A stretch of 64,000 bases of DNA. Source: Halichondria panicea. Lineage: Eukaryota; Porifera; Demospongiae; Suberitida; Halichondriidae. Positions within the stretch are counted from its first letter, which is position 1; the number at the start of each line of letters is the position of its first letter. The stretch is taken from positions 4,706,202 through 4,770,201 of the forward strand of contig NC_087393.1 in the NCBI RefSeq assembly GCF_963675165.1, read 5' to 3'. Shown piece after piece: positions 1 through 11,682 of this stretch. A program made the position numbers and the translations under genes. The notes under the pieces are model-generated. The model was not told the origin of the DNA. It saw only the letters and a program-made list of their open reading frames with translations, and did not search any database.

Positions 1-241
1 ACCCAAATTTGAACATTGATGATACAGGATTTTTTCTATGATACTAAAGCTATGGCTGTTGAAAATTCAAGTACACTTAACAATGATTCAAGGACAGTTG
101 AACAGTCGTAACTTTGATCCACTTAGAAAGAGACCTTTTAATGATGTGCCAAAATTTTGTTGGGGTCATAATTTGTTGTTTTTTCGGCCTTGGACCACAT
201 TTTGGTCACACCCACACACACCCACACACACCCACACACAC

Positions 242-3200
242 CAGGAACATGAGGTCAGCATGGCTGGCTCCAGTGCACTTGGGGATGTCGGGCATGTAGA
301 TCTTGTGCAGGAATGGCTTGTTGATCCTCACTCCAAAGTTCCTCTCTCCACTCAGCACTAGTAGAATGAACACCCCCACGTGGAGCATCCCCACCAGCGC
401 TACAGGATGGGAGGGGAAGGTCAAGTACTAACTAGGCCATGGGAGATTAGACCAACAAAAAACAGGCCAGTATTATTACCTACCTGATCAGACTTAATGC
501 TTATCGTACACTACTGATTGTAGAATTCTCAACAGCCTTGGTCCCAGGCTGATTTTAGTTTAATTCTTTTCGACTTAGCGTTACAATAGAAAAAAGTCGG
601 GCCAGGAACGAGGCTAAATGCCCAATAGAACGACTCTTGAAAGGTACTATAATTATAATGAGTTGCAAGTACACTAACAAGCTTGGGGAAAAGATGTGCA
701 AAATGTCCCCCCACTCACACACACACCCCTTCACCACACACACACATCAACCCCTCACCACACACACACATACACACATACACCACCCCCTCACCACACA
801 CACACATCAACCCCTCACCACACACACACATACACACATACACCACCCCCTCACCACACACACACATCAACCCCTCACCACACACACACATACACACATA
901 CACCACCCCCTCACCACACACACACATCAACCCCTCACCACATACATCACACACGCACACACATACTGCCCCCTCACCACACACACACACACACACACAC
1001 TACCCCCTCACCTGGGTTGGTCCTCGTCTCGAGCAGCTGTTGCAGGAGTGGTACGAGCATATCAAAGAGGGTGGGGCTACACAGCATGTGCATGAGGAAC
1101 TTCTGGTTGAGCTCAAACAGTTTCCAGAAGATGATGTAGATCTCCTGAGTGAAGTAGATCTTCTTGATGGAATGAGGAAGGTAGGTATAGCGGAGAGGGT
1201 TCATTAGAAGGTTGGTCAGTCCTTTCGTTATCAGCTCTAAATCCTGTATGCATGCATGGGACAGAAAGATGTCAGGCATGGGAGTAATGCAACATTTCAT
1301 ATCACAACTTAAAACTCAATAATGGAGACCCGAAACCCTGAGAATAATTTCCCTAGCTAGCTGTGTTTTGATAGCAGATTAACGCATCAGGGAATAGGGG
1401 GAGCTGGTGAGTAATGCAACGCACTGATGATGATCACAACATAATGCAAAAACCCTGACAAGAAATAATTTGACTTTCCCTAGCTGTGTTTAGCTCTTTA
1501 ATGGCTGAGACCCACCACCAATCAGCTTACCTCCGTCTGATGGAGCCTGGATATGAAGCTGCAGAAGAGGTTTCCCATTCCAGCCCCGCCTACCTGCCCT
1601 GCCCCCACACTCGGAGCACTTCCTCCTGGGGAGAAAAGGGAGCAATAAAACACGTCGTAACTTGAGTTTAGGAAGATTACAAATTACTCTGAAGTAGTGT
1701 GTTTATCTAGCTATGTGGATGTGGATGTATTCTCTCTCACCTGTTTGCTGTTGCCTGACAAGGTCAGAGGGTGAGGTGTAGTCTAGGAGAATGGCCAACA
1801 GCTGTGTGGATGTCTCTACCAGCTCTCCCCTCGGGTCAGCCACCATCGCATAGTAGTAGCTGTATAGGGGCAAGTGGTGTGGGTGTGGGTGTGGGGTGTG
1901 TGTGTGGTGTGTGTGTGTGTGTGTGTGTGTGCAGTGAATTGATGTTTAATACCACAGGGGCTGAAATGGCATGTAAAGTACTATAATTTTAAAAGCTACA
2001 TATACGTATAAGTGCATGTAAGTGCTTTATTACGGTTGTCAAGGACATCAATGCGGCTAAGTATGACACCTTGCTCGATCACAAGTTTGTTAGTACTATG
2101 TCTAAAGGCCGAAGGTGTAGCCACTGTACATAAGTGTGTACAACAGCTTGAACGTGGATTTATAATTAAGATCAAGTATTCAATGAACAACAGCGTATAT
2201 AATGCAGGGGATAGCGGGGGATAGTGGGGAGACTTACGGGACCCCGTATCCGACGGGATCGTAGGAGCAGACCACGTTGATGAGAGAGGTGAGGAGTGGG
2301 AGAACGTGACGATTCTCGGGGGACGTGAAGTGGGACAACCATCGATTAGCACCACTCACCTCTGCAGGGGACGAGGGAATGTGTCATACTTAAGCAATTA
2401 TTTCTTACGCAACATCTAAACTGTAGCAATAATTATAGATACCATGACTGCAATCAGCAGTAAGCTCTCCCTACACACACGAACAGATAAACAGACGTAT
2501 TTTAGAGTCAGCTCTTTGACCGCAACTATTCATAATAATTATAGCTACTGTACTAGTATATGACAATAATGAACTATACTGACCAATAATGACCAAAAGA
2601 GGGTGTACAGTACATGACATACAAGTACATTGTACATTGCTATACTACCACTGCTGATCATTCCAAAGGATATATTAAAGTCATGCTATAGTTGACATGA
2701 CCTCCAGCTACTCACCTCCGGGGGTGAGGTAAAGGGCCTCAGAGAAGCAAGTGATGAGCAGTTTGAGAATAGCCGTCCTGTGGTTGTCAATGAGTTTAGT
2801 GGACCCTGGAGAGTGTGTGCACCCGATACCAGCCTCCCTGTGGTGGGGGTGGGGGGGGGCATGTAGTCACATTCACTAATTAAGGACATGCAGTTATATT
2901 CACAGCTATATATAGTTGGTGAATTATGGATCTACAACTTGCAGACACCCGATACCAGCCTCCCTGGGGGTGGGAGGGGGGTGGGGGGGCATGTGGTCAC
3001 CTTCACTAATTAAGGACTAATTAAAACCACAACATGCAGCAGAGATTTAGATCACACTGGAGTGTGTTTATTGCTTAAAGATAAAATGTTGCTACATTGT
3101 ATCTCTAGTTAGCCAATGAAAAGTGGGATGTAGATCATGTGACTAATAGGTAGACACAACTTCGCGTGTACCTACCATATATACTCGCAGCTGTCCAGTG

Positions 3201-4869
3201 ATGCCAGGTCATCGGGATTCTCCTGCAGACAACACACACACACATAACTCAGTACACACACTAATATAAGGAATCTCGTATGTAATATCGAAGTGATAAG
3301 ACAGCTTACAGGGCCAAGCTTGGACTTTGGCACCACAGTGAAGTCCGGGCAAAACAGGAGGTCCTGTTGAGAGAGAGAGGGAGATAAAGATACTTATACA
3401 CTAATAGCTTCTTTATATGTAATGATGGGTGTGTACAAAAATGTGAATCTACGAAAAGGAAATAATTATGTTTCCTCTACTTACAGTGAGTGAGTTGAGG
3501 AGCACCTGTGCCAGTGCCTGAGGCTGCTCACCATCTTGAGTCTGTGGGAGGAAAACAATAATTATAGGTTTCAGAAACCATGTAAACCACGGGATGTGTG
3601 TGTGTGTGGACACTGAGTAGAGTGTTTCCACCACATGTATTATTCATTGATAGTTGTGCTGGCATCATCACAGTCTCTTAGAGCACATGTAATAAGTAAA
3701 CATCTTTAACTCTTAGACCAACCAGAAAGTGAATGTTGTACTGTTATTTTTCACCACACAAACGATACAAAGTATACAAATTATAAACGTGATCCACAAC
3801 AGCTGCGAGGTAGTGTAACTAAGCAATGCATGCATGTACGTACCTCTAGGAAGCTGGCTGGGGACCAGAAGAGCAGTCTCCAGTCAGGGGCCTCAAACAG
3901 GAAGGGGAGGAGTCTAGTGAGCAGCTGGACACAGTTCAACACTGAGTGGAGGGAGGGGGATAATCTTAAAGGCATTGAAATCGTAAGTAGTTCCAAAATC
4001 AACAAATTACTGTACATTAAAAATCAAAATACTTAGAGCGTCTATTATTTTATTAATTGGTAATGAGGGATAAGAACGGGTGCCAGGCCACGCCCAGCTA
4101 CAAGGCGTGCTGGTATCTTACATGTAACTCACCGATCACCTGCTCCTTGTCTCCAGTGCAGGCTGTAGCTGCACATGCACTGATCTTCTCAACCACCTGT
4201 GAGGGAATCAGAGTAACTATAGCAATAACAATCCACACTACTCCAATGATCAAATAATTATAGGTTCTTCAAATAGAGAGAGAGATCCCAAGAAAAGTCA
4301 CAGTAATGCTCTAAATCACTACAGTGCCATAGAAATAAACAAACCCATTCCCTCCACATTCCACTCCTAGGTTAAAGTAAACACTACTAGGAATGTTATG
4401 TTAGCACAGCTTCCTTATTCACATAATTATTCTAAAGAGCATTACAGTAGCCCCGACCGTACCTTGAAGCAGAGGGCAGTCAGGTTGCCTGAGGCCTTGT
4501 CCCGGAGGTCCCGTATGTCCTGGAACGTGATAAGAGTGAAGTAGTCTTGAGGGGTGAGGGTGGGGTCAGACCAGAACCGATCCCAGAACGAGTTGTCTAG
4601 TGCCGTCACAGACTGTGTGTGGTGTGGGTGGTGTGTGGGTGTATGGCCGTGTGTGGGGGAAGTGTGGGTGACTACCATGTTTAAGTTAAGCTCATTGATT
4701 TGACCTTTGACACAGATCCATAGCTAGATTAGATACATTCTCATAATAATGTAATATTGATAACCTTTGAGATCTACTCCCTTTTGTGGAGTACTTCACT
4801 CACTTGTTTGCTGGTGACCAGGTCTAAAACAGCTGCTCTGAAGTCCTGCTTGCTTGCCTTGCCTCCCAT
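242..4869 (-). CDS. HID1: HID1 orthologue, N-terminal 13 exons (continues off left edge)
   Basis: HID1 is a peripheral Golgi/trans-Golgi protein of metazoans, linked to dense-core vesicle sorting. Exons read on the minus strand: 4869-4804, 4612-4463, 4196-4133, 3941-3844, 3541-3485, 3363-3310, 3222-3176, 2837-2716, 2361-2238, 1859-1741, 1625-1531, 1243-1012, 399-242. All have GT/AG borders and phases join, giving 462 codons. The start MGGKASKQDF has Gly2 for N-myristoylation, as known for HID1. Recognisable family blocks are NSFWDRFWSD, LLTRLLPFLFEAPDWR, SLDSCEYIW, YDPVGYGVP, TYLPHSIKKI, FWKLFELNQKF and VFILLVLSGERNFGVR. The family is usually near 790 aa, so the C-terminal part lies outside the window. 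No inactivating break is seen. It is divergent from receptor copy 1, with 658 bp between start codons. Confidence 0.93.
722..960. repeat. 60-bp minisatellite in HID1 intron 12
   Basis: About four head-to-tail copies of a 60-bp unit made of CA-rich and CCCCTCACC segments (key words CATCAACCCCTCACCA and CATACACACATACACCAC). Full copies repeat almost perfectly at 781-840 and 841-900. A plain CA tract follows to about 1000. It lies between HID1 exons 12 and 13. Translations of it give His/Thr/Pro runs and are not genes. Confidence 0.95.
1876..1931. repeat. (TG)n microsatellite in HID1 intron 9
   Basis: Tract of GGTGTGGGTGTG passing into pure TG dinucleotides, in the intron between HID1 exons 9 and 10, immediately before the exon 10 acceptor at 1859. 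Confidence 0.9.
2939..3025. repeat. Partial duplicate of the HID1 exon 8 acceptor region
   Basis: The segment ACCCGATACCAGCCTCCCTG followed by a G-rich tract and ATGTGGTCAC..TTCACTAATTAAGGAC repeats the sequence at 2821-2888, which holds the 5' end of HID1 exon 8 and its polypyrimidine tract. The copy sits in intron 7 and carries only about 20 bp of exon, so it is a decoy acceptor rather than a second exon. Confidence 0.8.
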
Positions 4870-5527
4870 CTCTTTGATAGTGGTGTAGTAATATTGAATG
4901 TGAAACTATCAAGTTTCTCAAGTGACCTCGGCTCTATTACAATTTACATTATCTGGTAATGGTAGTCTCAGTAACTTATAGAGAAACTAGGTAATGATAG
5001 TGCATGTATTCTGCAAGATAGATTGGGAAACGGTCGTCTTAAAAAAACTGTTTTGCATGCAATAACTACATGGGAGCCAATGGCTATGCATATGAGAAGA
5101 AAGCTGAAAAAGACTTTGTGCTATGGTGGTTTGGTGAGTGTTATTACATAATTATCAATTGTGTTTATGTGCAAAAATGGTTTTTGGGGATATAGTACTG
5201 CGAGTGGGTGTCTCCGCTGCATGAGCAATGAGACGTGTGATCATGTGCATTCTGCTGACTATATACTCATTAATCATGTTGATTTTAATATCGTTAATTA
5301 AATAGCTTGTTTTTATTGGAACTATACAATTATTATCATGTAGGTATGTTTCCTATAGTAATATTTCCCTAATTTATCATGTAGTCATGTTTCTGTAGAA
5401 ATATGTTTCACTAATGGAGGTATTTACAAAGTTAGCAAAGCAATGTTGTGTATGACTCCTCCAGATAGTAGTAAGTTAAAAGGAATATGTAAAACAATCG
5501 ATTTAGTTCTATAGTTTAAGAGTAGCA
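4870..5527. promoter_or_regulatory. Divergent intergenic region, HID1 / receptor copy 1
   Basis: This 658-bp spacer separates the two divergent start codons, so it should hold both promoters. I see no coding exon. A CCAGATAGTAGTAAGT segment near 5461 resembles the CCAGATAGCAGTGAGT found 60-80 bp upstream of the other receptor starts, so some 5' leader sequence is shared between copies. No convincing TATA box was fixed. Confidence 0.5.
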
Positions 5528-8500
5528 ATGCAGAATAAGAAGCTGTTAGTGTTGGCTTGCAGTATTGTACTGTTCTCTCAAGGAGCAAGATGTTCTAACT
5601 TCTCACTCAATATAACTGTCACAAGTAACTCACCCCTCGACTGTAGCACTGGGCTGACTTACCCTGGTCCTGCATTTATTAGAGTGGAGTATCGATGGCT
5701 GGAGAGGGTCAATAACTCATTGATACCTGACCAGTGGAGCACTCTTAAGACAATGACTACTGGTAAATGTTGCATTGGATTTTCTACTTACTTACTGTAA
5801 CTATCTATACAGATGCGGACTACAATGTAACTGGACATACTCGACATACTCTACAAAGTTCTAATCAAAGTTTTGAGCAAGACAGCGTTGATTCTGTGCA
5901 GCTGAGAATAGTACAGCCAGAACATGGCGGTGGATTGTGCAACTGCTGGGAAATCAGCAAACTGCTGATTACATTTGATGGCAATAGTTACTTTGATCTC
6001 CTTAACGAGTAAGTCAATGCATTATCTTGACATTATACTCATGTAATTATAATGTAGAACACGAAGTTGTTACACTAACACCAGTCGTCAACTCACAAGA
6101 AATGATACCGGTCCTGTACAGTTCTGTGATGGTAGCGCAGGGGAACCAAGGGGTGTGGTGTTCCTCCCTATTACGCTGGATAATGGCCAAACAGAAGGAT
6201 GTGAGATGATAGTAAATGGTTCAGCTCTTGTTGATAAGCAACCACCACCGATGAATTGCGAAACCAGTAACCCAAGAATGTGAGTATGTGTTCTTCTGCA
6301 CGTCCATGATCGTGTGTGCTATAGTATGTTCTCCTACACAGAGAGCTGTCGTATGTGTTGGATTTGGCCCCAGATGGCTGTGACAAGATTGACGTTATTA
6401 ATGAAGGTATAGAGGTATCGCTAGGCAACTGGGACAGAGACGGTGATTGGATTCCTCTAGCGTACCACACTAGATTATCAACTAATGATCCTCCACTCCA
6501 AGTCAGAGACTATGATGTTCCTTATTACAATTGTAGTGGAGTTCACTCATTCAAGATAAGTGTGTGCGGAGATGACTATCTCAGAGATGGACTGCAGATA
6601 AGATGGCTGCAACAAGTTAATTTAGTCCCAAACACACTTAGAGACGTAGTGACATTAGACAATGTGTCTATTAGCTTGATTGTGAATGAAACCAGCATCA
6701 GTCTACTGAAGGATGGATTTGATCAGGGAAATTTGAGGTATTTTGAACTGAGCTCTATTTAATTATAAGATTCTGATACACGCATACAGCTCAACAAATT
6801 GGAATAAAGAGATCAGAAATAGTGGCGTATCTACTGACTGCTCTGGTGGCTCTGATGATCACAAGATAGTGTTTGGTCTCAACTGTACAACCTTTGGCTG
6901 TGAGCTTAACAGAACAGACGCTAGTCGCATAGCAACTACAGTCCCACTGAACATCACTCAATTCTTAGAAAAGTTTAACGGCATTTCTACCAACAATTCA
7001 AGTGCAGAAAATGCCTCTAATTACTCAGTCCCAGTTCAAGGGAATCAGTCAAATGCAACCGTTTTCAATATCTGCTATCCAGAACTGAACATTAATCCTA
7101 CATCTGTTACTCCAATGGATGTTACTCCAATGGATAGGACAGCTCCACCTACTTCCAGCATTGATTCATCCTTGGCCGAAGAGTTGGAATCTGCTATCTT
7201 AATAGTCTTAAAAATTGTAAGTACACTAAGAAATTTGCATGTTTTCATTGTCTTCCTGCCTTAGATAAATGAAAAGGAAGAATTGAGAGCCATCAAACAA
7301 AAAGTAAGTCATATTCTAATCTTGAGAGTAGTGTTACTCTCATCTTAGCTATACTTTGCCCTCGGCCTCAGCGGTTTATTGCCATATGCTATCACTATAA
7401 CATAATTATATTAGTCCCTATTGTCTTATTAGTCTCCTGCTGAAGCAGCTACTTCTCTGCTCGGCTTGCTGAAGGATCCACAAGTTGACCGGAGAGCTCT
7501 TATATATCTACTCAGTGACATTGTAGATCGGGCGAAAAGTATAAACGACAGCCAACAGTTTGGTCAGGTGAGTCCTGATGATTTGTACAACTGAATTCCA
7601 AGCATTTCCTGTAGGATGTTTTGGAAGTAGGTGATGAATTACTGAAACAAGCACTGAACACGAGTCAGGTATGTTCATGTGTGTGTATTTTTCATGACAT
7701 TATTTACCTATTTAGTGTACAACCTCCCTCCCCACTCACACACACTACAGTCCAGCACCATTGTCGGGAGCACACTGCTTGCTACCATTGAGCAACTGGC
7801 ATTTAATGTGCTCGCTCCAAATGAAGACGGCCTTAGGACATCAAATATTGGTATGGGTTAGAGAGGAGGCTATTGTGTTTTCTTTTCTTTTTCGTTTCTG
7901 TACATGCATGTAGGTGTAAAAACAGTGAATGTATGTTTTCTTGGTGCTTCAGACTGGTACTATCCATGCAAGTTTCTTCATAAGAGGGTGCTATACATAC
8001 GTGTGATTATATGTAGTGCTTCAACAGGTCCTCTTAAGCACAATTATACCATATACGCAGTTGACTTGTGTGTTCATTACTGTATGCACGTTTGGCTCTA
8101 CATGTACAGAACTGATAGTCCAAGAGGTAGAACAAGATGGGAACGAGGACTCATACTTCACTGGTATTGAAACAACCAACGGCTCCATCCGAGTGCCCAC
8201 TGAGTTAGTGAGGATGATGGGTAATGGAACTGGACCAGTCACTGCGGCCTCAGTCTACTACAGGAACATGAGTGGACTGCTGCCGACGGGAGAGAATGAC
8301 ACTGTGTTAGCATCTCCAGTGGTCTCCACCAGTCTGCAGTGTGGAGACAAGATCTGTGACACAGCCAACATTCAGCTCAGTCAGCCAGTCATTGTCACAC
8401 TGAAACACTTCTCACAGTTGGCGCAGGTAAGCTGGTAACCAGGCTAGTGTTAACGAGGAGAGGGGGTGATCCCCGTATTCCCTTCCCCTCCCTCCTGGAT

Positions 8501-11313
8501 AACTAAAGCATTTGTACAGCTACATACAGTGTAAACCCACTTTGAGGCCACCCCTAAAGAAAGGCCAACTGCAATATAAATTGAACTACCACTTAACAAC
8601 TTAAAGCCATCTCTATATAACGCTTTTGCTCCCTATGTAATAAAGTGATTTCTCTGTCCCTTATTATAGGATAGCAGTGAAATGAAGTGTGTTTTCTGGG
8701 ACTTCAAAAGAGGAAGGTAGGTAATAGTTGTTGTATTGTTGAGTGCACATTTACTTCTAATTACCTAGTATGTCTTAATTGTGACATTTTTAACTGCTTA
8801 TTTCATGCAGTGACTCTCGGCTAGTCAATGGAAGATGGAATACTACTGGCTGTGAGAGAAATGACAGTCTCTCTAACTCCACACACACTGTGTGCGAGTG
8901 CACACATCTCACCAACTTTGCCATTCTCCTCAGCTCTCAGCCCATAGTGGAAGGTGTGCATGGATTTGCACTGGAAGTGATTGGCTACATTGGTGTATCA
9001 CTCTCTGTACTAGCCATGCTAGCAACCATTGTAGCATTGGTATACCTAAGGTATGTGGTTCCTTTATAGGTTCTAATGTATAATTAGCTAAACTTCATAG
9101 CCTCGTTCCCAGGCTGAATTTTCACTTTCAGCAAATAGGGAAACAATATACTGTATAGCAGGTATATTTCGAGGGTGTAAATGTTCGTGGTTTTCGCTGA
9201 TTAAGCATCTACCGCAAACATTTATACCCACAAATTTAATATCGCATGCATGCAATGCTGCAGGAAGGCTGCTATTCCGCGAAAATTAAATCCACAACAA
9301 CCTTTCTAACGGTTATTCCGCAAAAGTTTATACCCTTGAAATATACCCATCATGCGGTAGCATACGTTACATTAGAAAAAAACTTGAACTTTGAACGAGA
9401 CTTATTGTGTGTGTTGTGCAGGTCTCTCTGGAGCATGCGTAACTACATCCACATCAACTTGTGTGTGAGTCTAATTCTGGCACAGCTGATGTTTGTGAGT
9501 GGGGTAACCCCTCACGGAGGAGGGGGTGTGGTGGATCCTGGTTGTCGGACGGCAGCAGTTCTCATGCACTACTTGTTCCTGGTGTCCTTCATGTGGATGC
9601 TCATGGAGGGGGTGGTCTTGTATGTGGCCCTCGTCAAAGTCTTTGTTAAAAATCAGAAGAGATACATAATCGGCTTCACAATTTTCAGTTATGGTAAGTT
9701 CTTTAATAAACCTTCCTATAGCCAATGTAGCTGAGTACATATAGATTACATGCAACATAAATTTTTAATGTATTTGTGTTTGCAGGTGCCCCTCTGCTGT
9801 ACATGGGTCTCTGTGTTCCCCTGGGCTTTACTCTGTACCCCGAGGCAGACTATGGCTATGGCTATGTACAAGTCAGTAACAGCACTCAAGACAATGAGAC
9901 CACCACCCAACAGACCGCTGTGTGAGTGTGCTTATATATAGGAGGTTATAGTAATGGGGAAATCCTTACAGTGAGGTGTCCTGATTGAATTGAATGTAAC
10001 GTGTCCTATAAATGTCAGGATTTATTATCTATCTATCTATGCTTCTATGCATTGAAGTGTCTTTATTTCATTGAGTCTACATTATGTGTTTGTCGCTTTG
10101 TTGCTAAAGAGGTGTCCTACACTGTGTGTTTGTTGTATCCTGCAGCTGCTGGTTGAACCCTCATGGCTACTTCATACAGACGTTCATTGTACCAGTTGTG
10201 TTGGTCATTTTGGCAAATTTTGGCTTCTTCATCATGGCATTAGTGATTATGAAAAGACATGCAAAGAAAGAAACGCACAAGAATAGAATACAGAGAGCAA
10301 GGTATGGGAAAATTAACGTACACCATTAATTGACTATTATTTATAATTATACCTATGACTGTACGTATAGATATTGGCTAAAGTCTTCAGTTTCCCTGGT
10401 AACCATCATGGGTTTGACATGGATCATTGGTGAGACTAATAGAGAGTTTGTCATGTGATAAGCACAAACATTGATACAGGTCTTCTGGTGTTCGAGGTCC
10501 CTGCTCTTTTCACGCTGGCGTACATCTTCACGATCTTTGTTGCCTTCCAAGGAGTGGCCATATTCGTCATATTTGTACCCCTCTCCAAGCAAGTGAGAGA
10601 TGCCTACTCAAAATGGTGGAGGGTTAAAGTGGCAGAGTCTAACATTCTCAGGAATTTTAGCGACTGGTCATTCAGAAGTAAAAGCCAGTCAGTGAGTTCA
10701 CACAATCACTTTGTTAGCTTTTCTATAATAATTGTAGTCATCTTGTAAGCAGGTAATCCTCTATACTACTGACAGGCCCAAAGCCTCCCATAGCCTCGAC
10801 TCCAGCCTTGAATAGTGGCTTTCTCAGCGGCTTGGAATCGAGGCTAAGCCTCCCATAGCATGCGTCCAGCCTGTGTTAGCAGGCCACCTAGTTCTTTACT
10901 ACAGCCAATGTTGGTCTGCTCCAAGGGTGACTGCAGTAGCCATGCAGGAGCCGGGTTTCATAATTGTGTCCACGCACACATTATTATATACTAACTCTGT
11001 TTTACAGGTAGTTATAAGCAATGGTAAGACGCCCTCTACAAATCAGCGTAGCTCATCAAATATTTACGAGCTGGAGTCATCAAAGTCACTGTTTGAATCG
11101 AAAGCAAGTGTGTCACTGGATACAGAAGAGTCCGAGGCTCCTGACTATGGGTTCACTTTCAACATCACTATGATATTTCCTCAGGGCAAATCAGGTGCAT
11201 GAACTGAAATTGAAATTTACTCTTGCACAGTGATAAGTATAGCTATAGCAGTCATTATTTATATGCTTGGCGATAATGTAATTCAATACACATGCACAGA
11301 TCGTGATGTCTAG
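5528..11313 (+). CDS. Adhesion GPCR copy 1, 19 exons, 1147 aa
   Basis: Exons: 5528-5762, 5813-6008, 6058-6279, 6342-6737, 6790-7216, 7265-7303, 7433-7567, 7615-7668, 7751-7850, 8110-8426, 8670-8716, 8811-9050, 9422-9693, 9786-9921, 10146-10301, 10371-10429, 10480-10691, 11008-11194, 11300-11313. They total 3444 bases and stay in frame. Residues 1-23 are a signal peptide; 24-350 are the Cys-rich head; 350-492 a short stalk; 506-707 the GAIN domain. The GPS has C714, W732, C737, C751, C753 and cleavage at HL756|T757. Helix 1 starts near 779. WMLMEGVVLY (TM3), CWLNPHGYF (loop 2/TM5) and FVAFQGVAIF (TM7) mark the adhesion class. The stalk lacks long repeats, unlike all other copies whose stalk is in the window. 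It is the only copy on the plus strand. Without splicing of the last intron the protein would end at 11202. Ligand unknown. Confidence 0.93.
9161..9347. mobile_element. Foldback MITE in copy 1 intron 12
   Basis: Terminal inverted repeats: GGTATATTTCGAGGGTGTAA at the left end and, read on the other strand, GGTATATTTCAAGGGTATAA at the right end. The 187-bp body also holds inverted TTCGTGG/CCGCAAA-type words and has no ORF. It is absent from the same intron in the other seven copies. No transposase is present, so it is a non-autonomous element. The superfamily was not identified. Confidence 0.8.
10795..10850. repeat. Short foldback in copy 1 intron 17
   Basis: TAGCCTCGACTCCAGCC and GGCTTGGAATCGAGGCTA are near-perfect inverted repeats about 20 bp apart. 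A related GGCCTGGAATCGAGGCTAAG occurs in copy 6 intron 3 near 51310, so this is a dispersed small foldback sequence. Confidence 0.65.
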
Positions 11314-11682
11314 ATCTGAATTGGGAACAACGGAGTGGCAGGATGGATGACATCACCTTTAATTTGATCAGTGTACCCTGTGATTATGTGTGTCGTTTTG
11401 TTTTGTTATATACATAACTTTTTATAGTATAATTGTACAGTTTATTGAGAGCTATGGCATTTTAAAATTTATTTATTTATGAATTGGCATCAAACTCTGT
11501 TCATAGACTGCTTTGTATGTTACGTATTATCATAACTAATGTACTGATATACCGGACCTTCCCAACAACGAAACGAAAGCGACCAAGATCTTTAATTAAA
11601 CTTAACTCCAATTAAAACCACAAAAAAGATTGATCTAACGAAATCAAAAGGTAAACTAAACCAAACTAATTGAGTCAGTGAA

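Noticed and set aside
637-1207. Overlapping His/Thr/Pro-rich frames
   Set aside because: Translations of a CA-rich minisatellite inside a HID1 intron; no splice-independent homology.
4870-5527. tRNA or other RNA genes in spacers
   Set aside because: No A/B-box pair or cloverleaf was recognised here or in the other spacers.
5528-6790. Calling the head domain reelin itself or a known lectin
   Set aside because: Only short pattern resemblance is visible; no EGF spacers or full reelin repeat were found.
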